In this document: piece by piece, positions 1-7,985 of the stretch
Position numbering within the stretch: the first letter of the stretch is position 1
Layout of the letters: every line of letters begins with the position of its first letter
NCBI GenBank assembly: GCA_947631405.1
Contig: CANRLC010000008.1
Span: forward strand, 1 to 64,000
Source of the DNA: an uncultured Clostridia bacterium
GTDB taxonomy: Bacteria > Bacillota > Clostridia > Christensenellales > Aristaeellaceae
Direction of reading: 5' to 3'
Length of the DNA: 64,000 nucleotides
Program-made: the position numbers and the translations under genes
The notes under the pieces: model-generated
The model's database searches: none
What the model was told of the DNA's origin: nothing
Seen by the model: the letters and a program-made list of their open reading frames with translations, nothing else

Positions 1-313
1 ATTTCGCGAGTCCCATTTTCAAAACGCGAGTGTCTAATTTCTTCGCTGTTTGTGTCCAGTTTTTGTTGACTAGTACACTTAGGGGGAGAATCGAAACTCC
101 CCCTAGGCCCTCCTTGCCTCAGCGGAGCGCCGTACCCTGCCGCCTGTGGCGGCAGACGTCTCCCCCGAGCCGCAGGCGAGGGCGTATCCCCCGTAACCCC
201 ATCCCAAAAAAACACGGCCTCGTGCGCTCAAGAAGGATAAACAAGAGCGTTGTTCGGAAATGGGTGCGGGCACAGCCCGCTCGGAGGTGGGTGCGGGCAC
301 AGCCCGCCGCAAG
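1..313. other. Gene-free stretch rich in hairpins at the window start
   Basis: I find no credible gene here. The stretch holds several perfect inverted repeats: AGGGGGAG (81-88) pairs with CTCCCCCT (97-104), TGCCGCC (138-144) pairs with GGCGGCA (148-154), and two identical GCGGGC-aca-GCCCGC hairpins lie at 266-280 and 293-307. The first 80 bases are less GC-rich and could be the tail of a mobile element that lies mostly outside the window, but no transposase or clear terminal repeat supports that. Short open frames across this stretch lack ribosome binding sites and have biased Arg/Pro-rich composition. Confidence 0.5.
262..307. repeat. Two direct copies of a 19-bp palindromic repeat
   Basis: The 19-mer GGGTGCGGGCACAGCCCGC occurs at 262-280 and again at 289-307. 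Each copy contains a 6-bp-arm hairpin with an aca loop. They lie just downstream of the stop codon of the minus-strand PepSY protein. They could act as a transcript-end structure, although no T-run follows on either strand. Confidence 0.7.
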
Positions 314-1588
314 TTAGCCTAGCCCCTCCGGGTGCTTCGGATGCTCCGCCTCGATCTGCCGGGCGGCCTCCTCACAGACGAGCAGCCGGTGCCAGTTCAT
401 GTCGTCCGTGCGCACGGTCTGGCTGCGCACCTCGCCCGTCTGCGCGTCCACCTCGATCATGCGCTGCTCGTCCGTCTCGCCGTCGGCGCCCGCGCAGCGA
501 ACCGTCACCTTCCAGACGGGGTTCGGCTCGGCGTCGTAGAGCACGGCACAGTCCACGCCCGTCCCGGATGCGGCGCCAAGCGCGACCGCCTCCGCCTCCG
601 CCCGCGAGAGCGCGCCCTGCGGCAGATCGCTCTCATTGAGATAGTCCGTGCGCGCAAAGCCCTGCGCGAACACCTGCGTTTCGAGGTCGGGCGCTTCCCG
701 AATCCTCTGCGAGAACTCCACCCACAGCGCGGTGTCCCAATCGTAGGGGGTGCCGTAAGCGCCCTCGTAAAAGCTCAAAATGTACTCGCAGCCCCGGGGC
801 GTCTGCGACGCGGCGTCCCCGCCGATCTCGGTCACATTCCCCGCGCGATCCAGCTCGATCACATATTCGTCCGCCTCGAAGACGAGCGGCTCGAACCAGA
901 AATGCCATGTGAACGCGCCCGGTTCGTTTTCGCAATAGCTGCGGGTGACGGCGTAGCGCGTCTCGTCACCCAGCGCCGCCGCATCCACGCCAAAGCGCTC
1001 GGCGAGGGCGTTTTCGGCGATGGCGAGCGCCTGTTCGTAGGTCAGGTCGCCCTCGCCGGGAACGCGCTTCACATTGACGTCCTTGAAGCCGATGGCGACG
1101 GCGGCCTCCTCGAACCAGTACTGCTGCTCGAGCGTCCAGCGGCCGGGCATCGGCCCAAACTCCGCCTTGGCCAGCGCCATGATCGTCTCCTCCTCCCAAT
1201 AGCCCTCGCCCGCCTCCAGCTTTTCCATGAGGCTCTGCGGCACGGCGACGCCGTTCTCCTGCGCGACGGCGACGATGTGTGAAAGCTCCTCGCTTGTGAA
1301 GGTCTCGTTGACCTGCGCGCCGTCGTTTTGGAGCGCCAACGGGATGGCCTCCCGCTCGACGAGCTCGCGCGTGCCGAGCCACGCCGCGGCCGCGGCGGCC
1401 GCCGCCAGCAGCGTCAGCGCGAGCGCGACGGCGAACGCGACGGACAGCTTGCGCCCGCTCGCGTCCCGATTTCCGCGCACGGCGGCGAGCACGGCGTCCC
1501 GCCGGGACGGCATCGCCTCCACGCCGGACAGGCAGTCACGCAGCGCCTCGCGGATGGCCTCGCCCCGCAATTCGTCAAGCCTTGCCAT
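314..1588 (-). CDS. Membrane-anchored PepSY-like protein, probable partner of the ECF sigma factor
   Basis: This is a 424-residue protein with a short cytoplasmic N-terminus, one membrane segment (about residues 48-70, Ala/Leu-rich) and a large extracytoplasmic part. The outer part contains two stretches that look like PepSY/YcdB-type repeats, around residues 170-255 and 335-400, each a helix followed by a beta-rich segment with 'DRAGNVTEI' or 'DAQTGEV'. Its start overlaps the end of the upstream ECF sigma gene by 14 bp, so the two are co-translated. That arrangement and topology suggest an anti-sigma or sensory role. No zinc-binding anti-sigma motif is visible, so this role is inferred from context. 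The specific function is unknown. Confidence 0.65.
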   Translation of the reverse strand: MARLDELRGEAIREALRDCLSGVEAMPSRRDAVLAAVRGNRDASGRKLSVAFAVALALTLLAAAAAAAAWLGTRELVEREAIPLALQNDGAQVNETFTSEELSHIVAVAQENGVAVPQSLMEKLEAGEGYWEEETIMALAKAEFGPMPGRWTLEQQYWFEEAAVAIGFKDVNVKRVPGEGDLTYEQALAIAENALAERFGVDAAALGDETRYAVTRSYCENEPGAFTWHFWFEPLVFEADEYVIELDRAGNVTEIGGDAASQTPRGCEYILSFYEGAYGTPYDWDTALWVEFSQRIREAPDLETQVFAQGFARTDYLNESDLPQGALSRAEAEAVALGAASGTGVDCAVLYDAEPNPVWKVTVRCAGADGETDEQRMIEVDAQTGEVRSQTVRTDDMNWHRLLVCEEAARQIEAEHPKHPEGLG

Positions 1589-2084
1589 GCGCTTTCCCTC
1601 CTTCCAGCTCGCGGCGCAGGCGCGCGTGCGCGCTGCGCAGCCTCTGGGAGACCGCCGAGGGCGATATGCCCAGCGCCTGCGCGATCTCCCGCACCTGCAA
1701 CCCCTGATCGTAGCGCAGCAGCACCGCCTCCCGCTCCTTGCGCGGCAAGCGCATCACGGCCAGCGTCAGCGTCTCGTGCTCCGGCAGCGGCGCTGCGACC
1801 GGCTCCGGCAGCGCCTCCAGCGACACGCGCCGGTCGATAAAGCGGAACCACGCGCCCCGGCGCATGTCCCGGCAGACGTTGACGGCGATGCGCAGCAGCC
1901 ACGTCTTTTCCCCGCTCTCGCCGCGAAAGCGGGGAAGCGCGCGATACGCCTTGACGAACGTCTCCTGCGCCGCGTCCTGCGCCAGATGCGCGTCCCGCAG
2001 CGACGCGCAGCACAGCCGCAGCACGTCCTTCTCATAGCGCGCAAGCAGCTCGACAAGCCGCGCCTCCCGCTGGGCGTCGTCCAT
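1575..2084 (-). CDS. ECF-type RNA polymerase sigma factor
   Basis: This 169-residue protein has the usual length and layout of a group 4 sigma-70 factor. Region 2 covers about residues 10-80 and includes 'DAAQETFVKAYRAL' and 'TWLLRIAVNVCRD'. Region 4 covers about 105-160 and includes 'LPRKEREAVLLRY' and the helix-turn-helix 'VREIAQALGISPSAVSQRL'. An AAAGGAGGTGAG ribosome binding site precedes the ATG. The gene overlaps the following membrane protein gene, the classic sigma/anti-sigma arrangement. A CGTCTA motif at 2109-2114 (minus strand) resembles the -10 of ECF-dependent promoters and hints at autoregulation, but I see no clear matching -35. The stimulus is unknown. Confidence 0.9.
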   Translation of the reverse strand: MDDAQREARLVELLARYEKDVLRLCCASLRDAHLAQDAAQETFVKAYRALPRFRGESGEKTWLLRIAVNVCRDMRRGAWFRFIDRRVSLEALPEPVAAPLPEHETLTLAVMRLPRKEREAVLLRYDQGLQVREIAQALGISPSAVSQRLRSAHARLRRELEGGKAHGKA

Positions 2085-2155
2085 GCGCGCTCACCTCCTT
2101 TGTCCTTATAGACGAAAACAAAGGCAGAAAAATGAAGGCATCCGGAAAAAATGTT

Positions 2156-2185
2156 GAAAAAGAAAGATCGCGCCGCGAGGGCGCG
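2156..2185 (-). terminator. Rho-independent terminator after spoIIE
   Basis: On the minus strand a CGCGCC/GGCGCG stem (2169-2185) is followed by ATCTTTCTTTTT. It lies 31 bp past the spoIIE stop codon and separates spoIIE from the ECF sigma gene. Confidence 0.7.
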
Positions 2186-2215
2186 AAAGAAAGAGCCGCC
2201 GCATTCTTATTTATG

Positions 2216-4321
2216 TCACCTGAACGCCGAGCGCGTGACGTGCGCGCAGAGCACGGCCATGTCGTCGCGCGCCTCGCCGCCCGCGGCGGCCTGCGCGATC
2301 AGCTTTTCGCCGACGGCCTGCGGGTGCAGCCACGCGTGCTTGCCGATGGCCGCGCGCAGCGCCTCCTCGCCGCCGGGATAGGCGTCCAGCACGCCGTCGG
2401 TCAGCATCACCACCACGTCGCCGGGCAAGAGCGTCATGCGCAGGGAGCGCGCCTCCACGTCCGGCAGCACGCCCACGGGCAGCGTGTCCGCGCCGAGGCA
2501 GCGCACCTCACCGTTGCGCACCACATAGGACGCGCACGCGCCCAGCTTTTCAAAGGCGGTCTCGCCCGTGTGCAGGTCGCACACGCACAGATCCATCGTC
2601 GCGTACATCTCCCGGCCCGTACACATGAGCATCAGGTCGTTCACCACATCGAGCGCCTGCGCGCGCGTGTAGCCGGAGCGCAGGCTCTGCGCGAGCAGCT
2701 CCAAGGCGGCGTGGCTCTCCTGCCGGGCGCTCACGCCGCAGCCCATCCCGTCCGAGAGCGCCAGCACATGCCGCCCACCCGGCAGCGGGCGCGACATGTA
2801 GCTGTCCCCGGCGACGTCCTCGCCGGAACGGCTGCGCGTCGCCGCGCCGATCTCCAGCGTCAGTTCCGGCGCCTGCTCAAAGAGCGCCTGCGTGCCGAGC
2901 AGGTCGTCCCGCTGGCACGCGCGCATCGGCGCGCCGCAGGCGTCGGTGACGAGCGCCTCCAGCGTCACGGCGGCGACGTGCTCGGGCTTGAGCAGCAGCG
3001 CCTCCATCCGCCCGCCCACGCGCAGCGCGTAGACGGCGCGCACCTCGTCCGCCCCGGCGCGCGCGAGCGCGAAGCGGATGCGCCTGAACGCCTCGTCGTC
3101 CGGGCGGATCTCCCCCAGCGTGCGCTCGCAGACCTGATGCGCCGCCGCGCTCGTGCGCCGGAGCAGGCCCACGCACTGGCGGGCGGCGGCGTTTTCCTCG
3201 CGCGCCTCGCAAAGGCCGTCCATCACGCGCGCGGTGTCCTCGTACAGGCACGCCCACGCGTGGATCATCGACGCGCAGCGCACCGCGATCGCCTCGCTCT
3301 GGGTGGGCACATCGGCCTCGCTGCGCTCGACCAGCGCCGCAAGGCCGCCGCCGTGCAGCGCGCCCGCCAGCAGGAACGGCGCGCCGCCCGCCGCCGTATA
3401 CAGGAACAGGCGGATGGCGAGCGCGTCGCCGCCCAGCAGCGCGCCCATGGCGACCATGCCCAGCAGCATGAGCAGCGCGCAGGCGAGGCGGCCCCGCGTC
3501 TTGATCTCCCCGGCGAGGAAGCCGCCGCATAGCAGCATCGCCAGCGGGTGCGGGTGGCCGGCGCCCAGCGCCGCGACGCCGCCCATCACCCCGGCGCAGA
3601 GCAGCGCCTGCTGCCCGCCGCCGACGTAGGCGTGCTCGCAGGTCAGCGTCATCGCCAGCGCGCAGACGACGATCTCGCCGTAGGGCAGGCGCAATAGGCC
3701 CGCCGCGGCGGACGCGCACACGGCCATCACGCAGAGCGGCCTCGTCTCGCCGTCCAGCTCGTCCCGGCGGCTGACGATCATCGCCGCGCCGTCGTAGAGC
3801 ACGCAAAGCCCCGCGCCCGCGGCGGCGGTCAGCAGCAGGGAGAGCGCGTCCTGCGGGGTGGAGACGCCCGTGACGGCCCCGGCGGTGAGCAGCGTCGTGA
3901 ACACCGCCGCCGCCATGCGCATCACGCCGTCACGGCGCGCCCAGAGGCCGGAGAGCAGCCAGAGCACCGTGCAGCAGGGCAGCTGCCAGCAGCAGGCGAG
4001 ATCGCCCGCCGCGTAGCTGACGGCGAACCCCGCCAGCACGCCCGCAAACGCCGAGGGCACGCAAAAGCCCAGCCGCAGCAGCACCGCGAACATCGCCAGC
4101 TGGCAGCAATAACCGCCGCCGGGCAGCCGCGCCGCGGCGAGCAGCGCCATCAGCGCGGCGCAAAGCGCGCGCTGCGCGGGCTTTCCGCGCGAGCGAAGCG
4201 TGTCCTCGATGCCCGAAAAGAGGCGATTCGCGCCCGCGCGCGGGCGCGGCGCGGCGCGAAGCTCCTCCTTGGGCGGATGCAGCGTCATCGTATCCTGTGT
4301 TGGCTGTGCGGTTTGGGCCAT
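2216..4321 (-). CDS. spoIIE: Stage II sporulation protein E, serine phosphatase
   Basis: This 701-residue protein has the SpoIIE architecture: a cytoplasmic N-terminus, a long polytopic membrane region (about residues 50-320), a linker, and a C-terminal PP2C-type phosphatase domain (about 490-695). The metal-binding acidic motifs 'GEDVAGDSY', 'LSDGMGCG' (Asp524) and 'MLTDGVLD' are all present. In sporulating Firmicutes SpoIIE dephosphorylates the anti-anti-sigma SpoIIAA to activate sigma-F in the forespore, and it associates with FtsZ at the polar septum. I chose the ATG at 4321 because GGGAGG lies 7 bp upstream; a further upstream in-frame start has no such site. At 701 residues it is somewhat shorter than the Bacillus protein. 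Confidence 0.93.
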   Translation of the reverse strand: MAQTAQPTQDTMTLHPPKEELRAAPRPRAGANRLFSGIEDTLRSRGKPAQRALCAALMALLAAARLPGGGYCCQLAMFAVLLRLGFCVPSAFAGVLAGFAVSYAAGDLACCWQLPCCTVLWLLSGLWARRDGVMRMAAAVFTTLLTAGAVTGVSTPQDALSLLLTAAAGAGLCVLYDGAAMIVSRRDELDGETRPLCVMAVCASAAAGLLRLPYGEIVVCALAMTLTCEHAYVGGGQQALLCAGVMGGVAALGAGHPHPLAMLLCGGFLAGEIKTRGRLACALLMLLGMVAMGALLGGDALAIRLFLYTAAGGAPFLLAGALHGGGLAALVERSEADVPTQSEAIAVRCASMIHAWACLYEDTARVMDGLCEAREENAAARQCVGLLRRTSAAAHQVCERTLGEIRPDDEAFRRIRFALARAGADEVRAVYALRVGGRMEALLLKPEHVAAVTLEALVTDACGAPMRACQRDDLLGTQALFEQAPELTLEIGAATRSRSGEDVAGDSYMSRPLPGGRHVLALSDGMGCGVSARQESHAALELLAQSLRSGYTRAQALDVVNDLMLMCTGREMYATMDLCVCDLHTGETAFEKLGACASYVVRNGEVRCLGADTLPVGVLPDVEARSLRMTLLPGDVVVMLTDGVLDAYPGGEEALRAAIGKHAWLHPQAVGEKLIAQAAAGGEARDDMAVLCAHVTRSAFR

Positions 4322-4390
4322 GGTACGCGCCTCCCGGCTTTTGATACGGTCATTGTATAGCATCAAAAGGAGGCGGCGCTGTCGCTTTTG

Positions 4391-4430
4391 CGCGCGAAAA
4401 AAGAAAAGCGCGCGACAGGGTACGCGCTTT
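4391..4430. terminator. Bidirectional terminator between rmuC and spoIIE
   Basis: A perfect 8-bp stem, AAAGCGCG (4405-4412) and CGCGCTTT (4423-4430), is flanked by T-runs in both directions: TCTTTTTT on the minus strand and CATACTTTTTT on the plus strand. It would stop minus-strand transcription from rmuC. It directly abuts the end of the repeat element at 4432. Confidence 0.7.
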
Positions 4431-4431
4431 C

Positions 4432-4792
4432 ATACTTTTTTAGACTAAATTCTTTAATGTGCTGCAAAGCACAGGATGGGGTCTGGCGCTGGAGCCGAGC
4501 GCGGCCAGTGGCCGAAACAGCGAGGCGGAAGCGGGGAATCGCAAGGAACGAGCGCAGCTCGCGACTATGCGAGTTCCCCGGGCGAGCGCTACAAAGACTT
4601 ATATCGCTACCACCCCGACAGTGTCTGCTCCCCGCGGTAGCCCCAACGTCACCTCAATCGCGAAGCGATTTCCAAATGTAGCCCGGAAGCGAAGCGATCC
4701 CGGGCGGGTTTATCATGAAAAGTTGCATTATCCTGCCTTTGCTTGTCCGGCATAACCCAATGACAGAATGATAGCTGATTTGAAAATAGTAT
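4432..4792 (-). repeat. MITE-like intergenic repeat, copy D (long variant, reverse orientation)
   Basis: Read on the minus strand, this 361-bp copy matches the elements at 7045-7289, 30846-31090 and 57444-57671 over its left part (GATACTATTTTCAAATCA end, GCCCGGGATCGCTTCGCTTC hairpin, ACGTTGGGGCTACCG) and at its right end (CCAGACCCCATCCTGTGCTT). The third and fourth hairpins of the other copies are replaced by about 150 bp of unrelated, hairpin-rich sequence (roughly 4488-4630). One end overlaps the stop codon of rmuC at 4792-4794. The other end abuts a terminator stem. Confidence 0.8.
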
Positions 4793-6270
4793 CAGTCCCA
4801 ATCGTCATCTTCGTCCTCGTCGTAACGGGGTTCGCCGGGATCGTCGCCGCCGAGCAGCTCGCGCGCCTCGCGCTCGGGCATCTCGCCCACGTCGGACAGG
4901 CGGCGGGCGATATTCTCGCTGTGGCGCTGCGCGCTCTCGATGCTCTCGGTCGCCTGCTTGAGGCGCTTCTGCGTGCGGCTGAGCAGGCCTGCGAAGCCGG
5001 TAAAGTCCGTGCGCACCGCGGAGAGCAGAGAGGCGATCTCCTGCGTGCGCTGCTCGATGGCCAGCGAGCGGAAGCCCATCTGCAGGCTGCGCAGCAGCGC
5101 GGCCAGCGTCGTCGGCCCGGCGATGACCATGCGGCTCTCCTTCTGGATGCGCTCGGCCAGATCGCCGATGCGCAGCACCTCCGAAAACAGCCCCTCGCTC
5201 TGCAAAAACAGCACCGCGTAATCCGTCGTGTACGGCGGCGCGATCAGCTTTTCCGACACGCGGCGCGCGTGCATGCGCACGGCGGACTCGAGCAGGCTGC
5301 GCGCATCGTCCTCCTGCTCGCGCGTGCCGTGCTCCAGCGCCTCGCGCAATTCGACATATTCCCGCATCGGCAGGCTCGCGTCGATCGGCAGCAGCACCGT
5401 GTGCCCCGCCTGACCCGGCATCACCACCGCGTAATCCGCCACGGGTTCGCCGCCGGGGCGCACGCTCGCATGCTGCGCGTACTGCTCCGGCGCGAGCATC
5501 TGCGCGAGCAGCGCGCCCAGCTGCACCTCGCCCCACGCGCCCAGCGGCTGCGCGCCGCCCAGCGTGTGGCGAAGCTCGTCCACGCTCCCGGCGAGCGACT
5601 GCATCGCCGACAGGCTGCTCTGCACCTGCTCAAGCCTGCGCGTCACCGCCTCAAAGGAAGCCTCCAGACGGCGATCCACCGTCGCGTTCAGCTTTTCATC
5701 GACCGTCAGGCGCATCTGCTCCAGCTGGTCGCGGTTGTCCTCGCCGATGCGGCGCAGGCCGTCCTCCAGCGTCTCGCGCATGCGCTCCATGCGCTCCTCG
5801 CTGCCGCCCAGCCGCTCGTCGATGACGCGGCCCACGCCGCCCAATCGCTCCTCATACGAGGAGAGGCGGTTTTCGACCGTCTCGCGCATGCGCTCCATGC
5901 GCTCCTCCTCTTGGCGGCCCGCGGCGCGCATCTGCCCGCCCAGCGCGTCCATCTGCCCCTGCTGCGTGCGCGTCAGTTCGCCCAGCATGCGCAGCATCGC
6001 ATCGTTGACGCCCTGCACGGCCTCGCCCAGCTCCTGCCGGGCCTCGCGCCGCTCCTGCTCGGTGCGCGTATCGGCGGCGGAGAGTCGCTCGCTCACCTGC
6101 CCGGACAGCTCGGCCATCCGCTTTTCCGCCTGCCGCGTGCGCCGCTGCAGCACCAGCAGGCAGGCAAGCAGCAGCACCACGAGCAGCAGGCACAGCGCCA
6201 CCACAAGCAAAAGCAGCTGCTCGGCGTCAAGGCCCGCCAGCAGCGCCTGCGCGCGACGTACACCTTCCAT
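4792..6270 (-). CDS. rmuC: DNA recombination protein RmuC
   Basis: This 492-residue protein has an N-terminal membrane anchor (about residues 18-42), a long charged coiled coil (about 45-225) and the conserved RmuC nuclease-like domain (about 230-430). The signature 'GAWGEVQLGALL' is followed by 'ADYAVVMPG' and 'LLPIDASLPMREY'. RmuC limits inversions and rearrangements at inverted repeats and is predicted to have a restriction-endonuclease-like fold. In this copy the usual 'KFP' is replaced by 'DASLP', a modest divergence. The stop codon is overlapped by one end of a repeat element. Length is typical of the family. Confidence 0.88.
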   Translation of the reverse strand: MEGVRRAQALLAGLDAEQLLLLVVALCLLLVVLLLACLLVLQRRTRQAEKRMAELSGQVSERLSAADTRTEQERREARQELGEAVQGVNDAMLRMLGELTRTQQGQMDALGGQMRAAGRQEEERMERMRETVENRLSSYEERLGGVGRVIDERLGGSEERMERMRETLEDGLRRIGEDNRDQLEQMRLTVDEKLNATVDRRLEASFEAVTRRLEQVQSSLSAMQSLAGSVDELRHTLGGAQPLGAWGEVQLGALLAQMLAPEQYAQHASVRPGGEPVADYAVVMPGQAGHTVLLPIDASLPMREYVELREALEHGTREQEDDARSLLESAVRMHARRVSEKLIAPPYTTDYAVLFLQSEGLFSEVLRIGDLAERIQKESRMVIAGPTTLAALLRSLQMGFRSLAIEQRTQEIASLLSAVRTDFTGFAGLLSRTQKRLKQATESIESAQRHSENIARRLSDVGEMPEREARELLGGDDPGEPRYDEDEDDDWD

Positions 6271-6319
6271 GATCTCACGCTCCGTCCTCGCCGCGCGGGT
6301 GGCGCGCAGCGCAAAAATG

Positions 6320-6328
6320 TGCTATAAT
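6320..6328 (+). promoter_or_regulatory. Extended -10 promoter for the small anchored protein
   Basis: TGCTATAAT at 6320-6328 is a perfect extended -10 (TGn plus TATAAT). No good -35 lies 17 bp upstream, which fits the extended -10 class. It sits 40 bp before the start codon at 6369, in the divergent region with rmuC. Confidence 0.65.
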
Positions 6329-6368
6329 GGGAACAGCCCGCGCCGCGCGGGCGCAAGGAGGCGGGCCT

Positions 6369-6968
6369 ATGGCGCAAAAGCGCAGAAAAGAGATGCTTGA
6401 CAAGCGGCGGCAGCGCAGGGCGACGCTGCTCTGCGTGCTGGGCGGCGTCGGCGCGGTCGCGCTGAGCGCCGCCGTATGCCTGCTCGTCTTTGGCGGCGGG
6501 CGGCCCGCTAGCGGGGACGCCCCGGTCTCGGTCGAGGCCGCGCCCGCTTATGACGCGAGCCAGCCGTTTTCCGCTGCCGATCTGACCGCCGCGCAGCTGG
6601 ACGCGCTGCGCGCGCAAGGGAAGATGACCGTCAGCGACGGGCCGCGCGGCGTGAGCGTCGGCGATTCGCTGGACACGCTGCTCTCGCGCTTCCCGTCCAG
6701 CTACTCCGGCGCGCAGCCCGACGAGGAGCAGATCCTCTACTGCGCGGACTACTTTGAGAACGCCAACGGCGTGATGACCGTGCTGCCGCCGCGCGGGCTG
6801 CTCAGCGTCGAGAACAGCCAGATCACCGTGACGCTGCTCGCGCCGACCTCGGCCTATCCGCCGGGAACGCGCGAAAACTACGGCGACTACGAGCACATCT
6901 ACTGCCGCTTCACCGTCGAGCCGGACGGGATGACCGTATCGGGCATCGCGCTGGGCATCGAGCGCTGA
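6369..6968 (+). CDS. Small membrane-anchored protein of unknown function
   Basis: This 199-residue protein has a basic N-terminus (KRRKEMLDKRRQRR), a single membrane segment at about residues 20-42 and an extracytoplasmic domain. I do not recognise the family. The outer domain carries 'GVSVGDSLDTLLSRFPSS', which resembles the start of small 'SmpA-like' repeats found in many Clostridia proteins of unknown function. The start at 6369 was chosen because AAGGAGG lies 7 bp upstream; an earlier in-frame ATG at 6327 lies inside the -10 region. It is a single-gene transcript divergent from rmuC and is followed by a strong hairpin at 6987-7020. Confidence 0.7.
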   Translation: MAQKRRKEMLDKRRQRRATLLCVLGGVGAVALSAAVCLLVFGGGRPASGDAPVSVEAAPAYDASQPFSAADLTAAQLDALRAQGKMTVSDGPRGVSVGDSLDTLLSRFPSSYSGAQPDEEQILYCADYFENANGVMTVLPPRGLLSVENSQITVTLLAPTSAYPPGTRENYGDYEHIYCRFTVEPDGMTVSGIALGIER

Positions 6969-6986
6969 CACGTCCTATTATAAAGA

Positions 6987-7020
6987 GGCGGCGCGCGCTT
7001 GTCAATCGCGCCGCGCCGCC
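6987..7020 (+). terminator. GC-rich stem-loop after the anchored-protein gene
   Basis: GGCGGCGCG (6987-6995) pairs with CGCGCCGCC (7012-7020). It lies 19 bp past the stop codon. No T-run follows, so it may be a transcript-end or stability structure rather than a classical terminator. Confidence 0.45.
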
Positions 7021-7044
7021 CGCGGGAATGAGGGAATCGCTTTC

Positions 7045-7289
7045 ATACTATTCTCAAATCAAATGATCGAACCATTTTGTCATGGGTTATACTGAGCAAG
7101 CAAAGGCGGGAGTACGCAGCTTTTCATGAACAACCCGCCCGGGATCGCTTCGCTTCCGGGCTACCTTTTGCAATCGCTTCGCGATTGAGGGTACGTTGGG
7201 GCTACCGCCCCAAACCCTGTCTGGGGACATTGTCCCCAGACCCCATCCTGTACTTTTCACCATATGAAAGTTTTATCTGAGAAAAGTAT
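7045..7289 (+). repeat. MITE-like intergenic repeat, copy A
   Basis: This 245-bp copy starts with ATACTATTCTCAAAT and ends with ATCTGAGAAAAGTAT, which are imperfect inverted repeats of each other. Inside are four consecutive hairpins: GCCCGG/CCGGGC, AATCGC/GCGATT, TTGGGGC/GCCCCAA and GTCTGGGGAC/GTCCCCAGAC. It is close to identical to copy B (30846-31090) over the inner 130 bp and has the same length. It lies between convergent genes and carries no coding sequence. Confidence 0.85.
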
Positions 7290-7296
7290 CGCGCGC

Positions 7297-7336
7297 AAAA
7301 GACCGCTTCGGCCCGGTTGGGGCGAAGCGGTCTTTT
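7297..7336. terminator. Strong bidirectional terminator
   Basis: AAAAGACCGCTTCG (7297-7310) and CGAAGCGGTCTTTT (7323-7336) form a perfect 14-bp stem with its own T-runs on both strands. It lies 18 bp beyond the stop of the minus-strand spore lipoprotein gene and next to repeat copy A. Confidence 0.85.
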
Positions 7337-7354
7337 GGATGCGTTTGCATGCGG

Positions 7355-7909
7355 TCAGCGGCCCACGATGCGATCCCACAGGTCGCCAAAGTCGTCGGCC
7401 AACTCGTCCACGCCGGTCGCCTGTCCGATGCGCTCGGCCAGACCCTTGATCTGCCCGTAGAGCGTGTCGTCGTCGGTGATCTGCACGTCGGTCAGGCTGT
7501 CGTCCACGCCCTTCACGGCCTCCATGATCATCTGCTTCATGCGGTCGTCAAGGCCCATCTTGTACTGATCGTCGAACTCGACGGCAACCAGCACGCGGCC
7601 CTTGTGAATGGCGACCTCGGCGTCGTCCACCTCGCTGATGCGCTCGACCGCCTCGCCGATGCGCTCCGCCAGACGGCCCGCCTCAGCGGGGGTCATGTCG
7701 CTCTCCTGCGACGCGGGCGCGGCGGAGCTTGACGGCTGCGCGGTCGGGGCCACGCTGGCCATCGGCGCGATCGTCGATGCGACCGCCGGGGATTCCGACA
7801 CGGCCGGGGACGCAGTCGCGTCCATGCCGCTGGCGTTGCCTGCGGCGCAGCCGCTCATGACGGCGCTCGCCGCGATCATGCACAGCAGAACCAAATACCA
7901 CTTTTTCAA
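7355..7909 (-). CDS. YhcN/YlaJ-family sporulation lipoprotein
   Basis: This 184-residue lipoprotein has a signal peptide MKKWYLVLLCMIAASAVMSGC with the lipidated Cys at residue 21. A Ser/Ala/Pro-rich linker follows, then a YhcN/YlaJ-type domain (about 95-180) with 'VEFDDQYKMGLDDRMKQ'. Such proteins sit in the spore or forespore membrane and some affect germination or outgrowth. The start is a TTG at 7909: AAGGAGG lies 8 bp upstream, and this start gives a textbook lipoprotein signal. An upstream ATG at 7942 would add 11 residues and disrupt it. The gene is followed by a strong terminator. Confidence 0.85.
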   Translation of the reverse strand: MKKWYLVLLCMIAASAVMSGCAAGNASGMDATASPAVSESPAVASTIAPMASVAPTAQPSSSAAPASQESDMTPAEAGRLAERIGEAVERISEVDDAEVAIHKGRVLVAVEFDDQYKMGLDDRMKQMIMEAVKGVDDSLTDVQITDDDTLYGQIKGLAERIGQATGVDELADDFGDLWDRIVGR

Positions 7910-7985
7910 TTGGATTCGCCTCCTTGCCGCTATCATGCGCAAAAGCGCGCGAAAGTATCAGGGAAGCGAAAAGAAATTTTTGCCT

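Noticed and set aside
1-80. Possible remnant of an insertion sequence at the left edge
   Set aside because: The first 80 bases are less GC-rich and resemble an IS end by eye, but no transposase fragment or paired terminal repeat is visible in the window.
4322-4400. Spo0A-binding box upstream of spoIIE
   Set aside because: A TATACA -10-like element is present, but I found no convincing TGTCGAA-type box or -35, so I did not call a Spo0A-dependent promoter.
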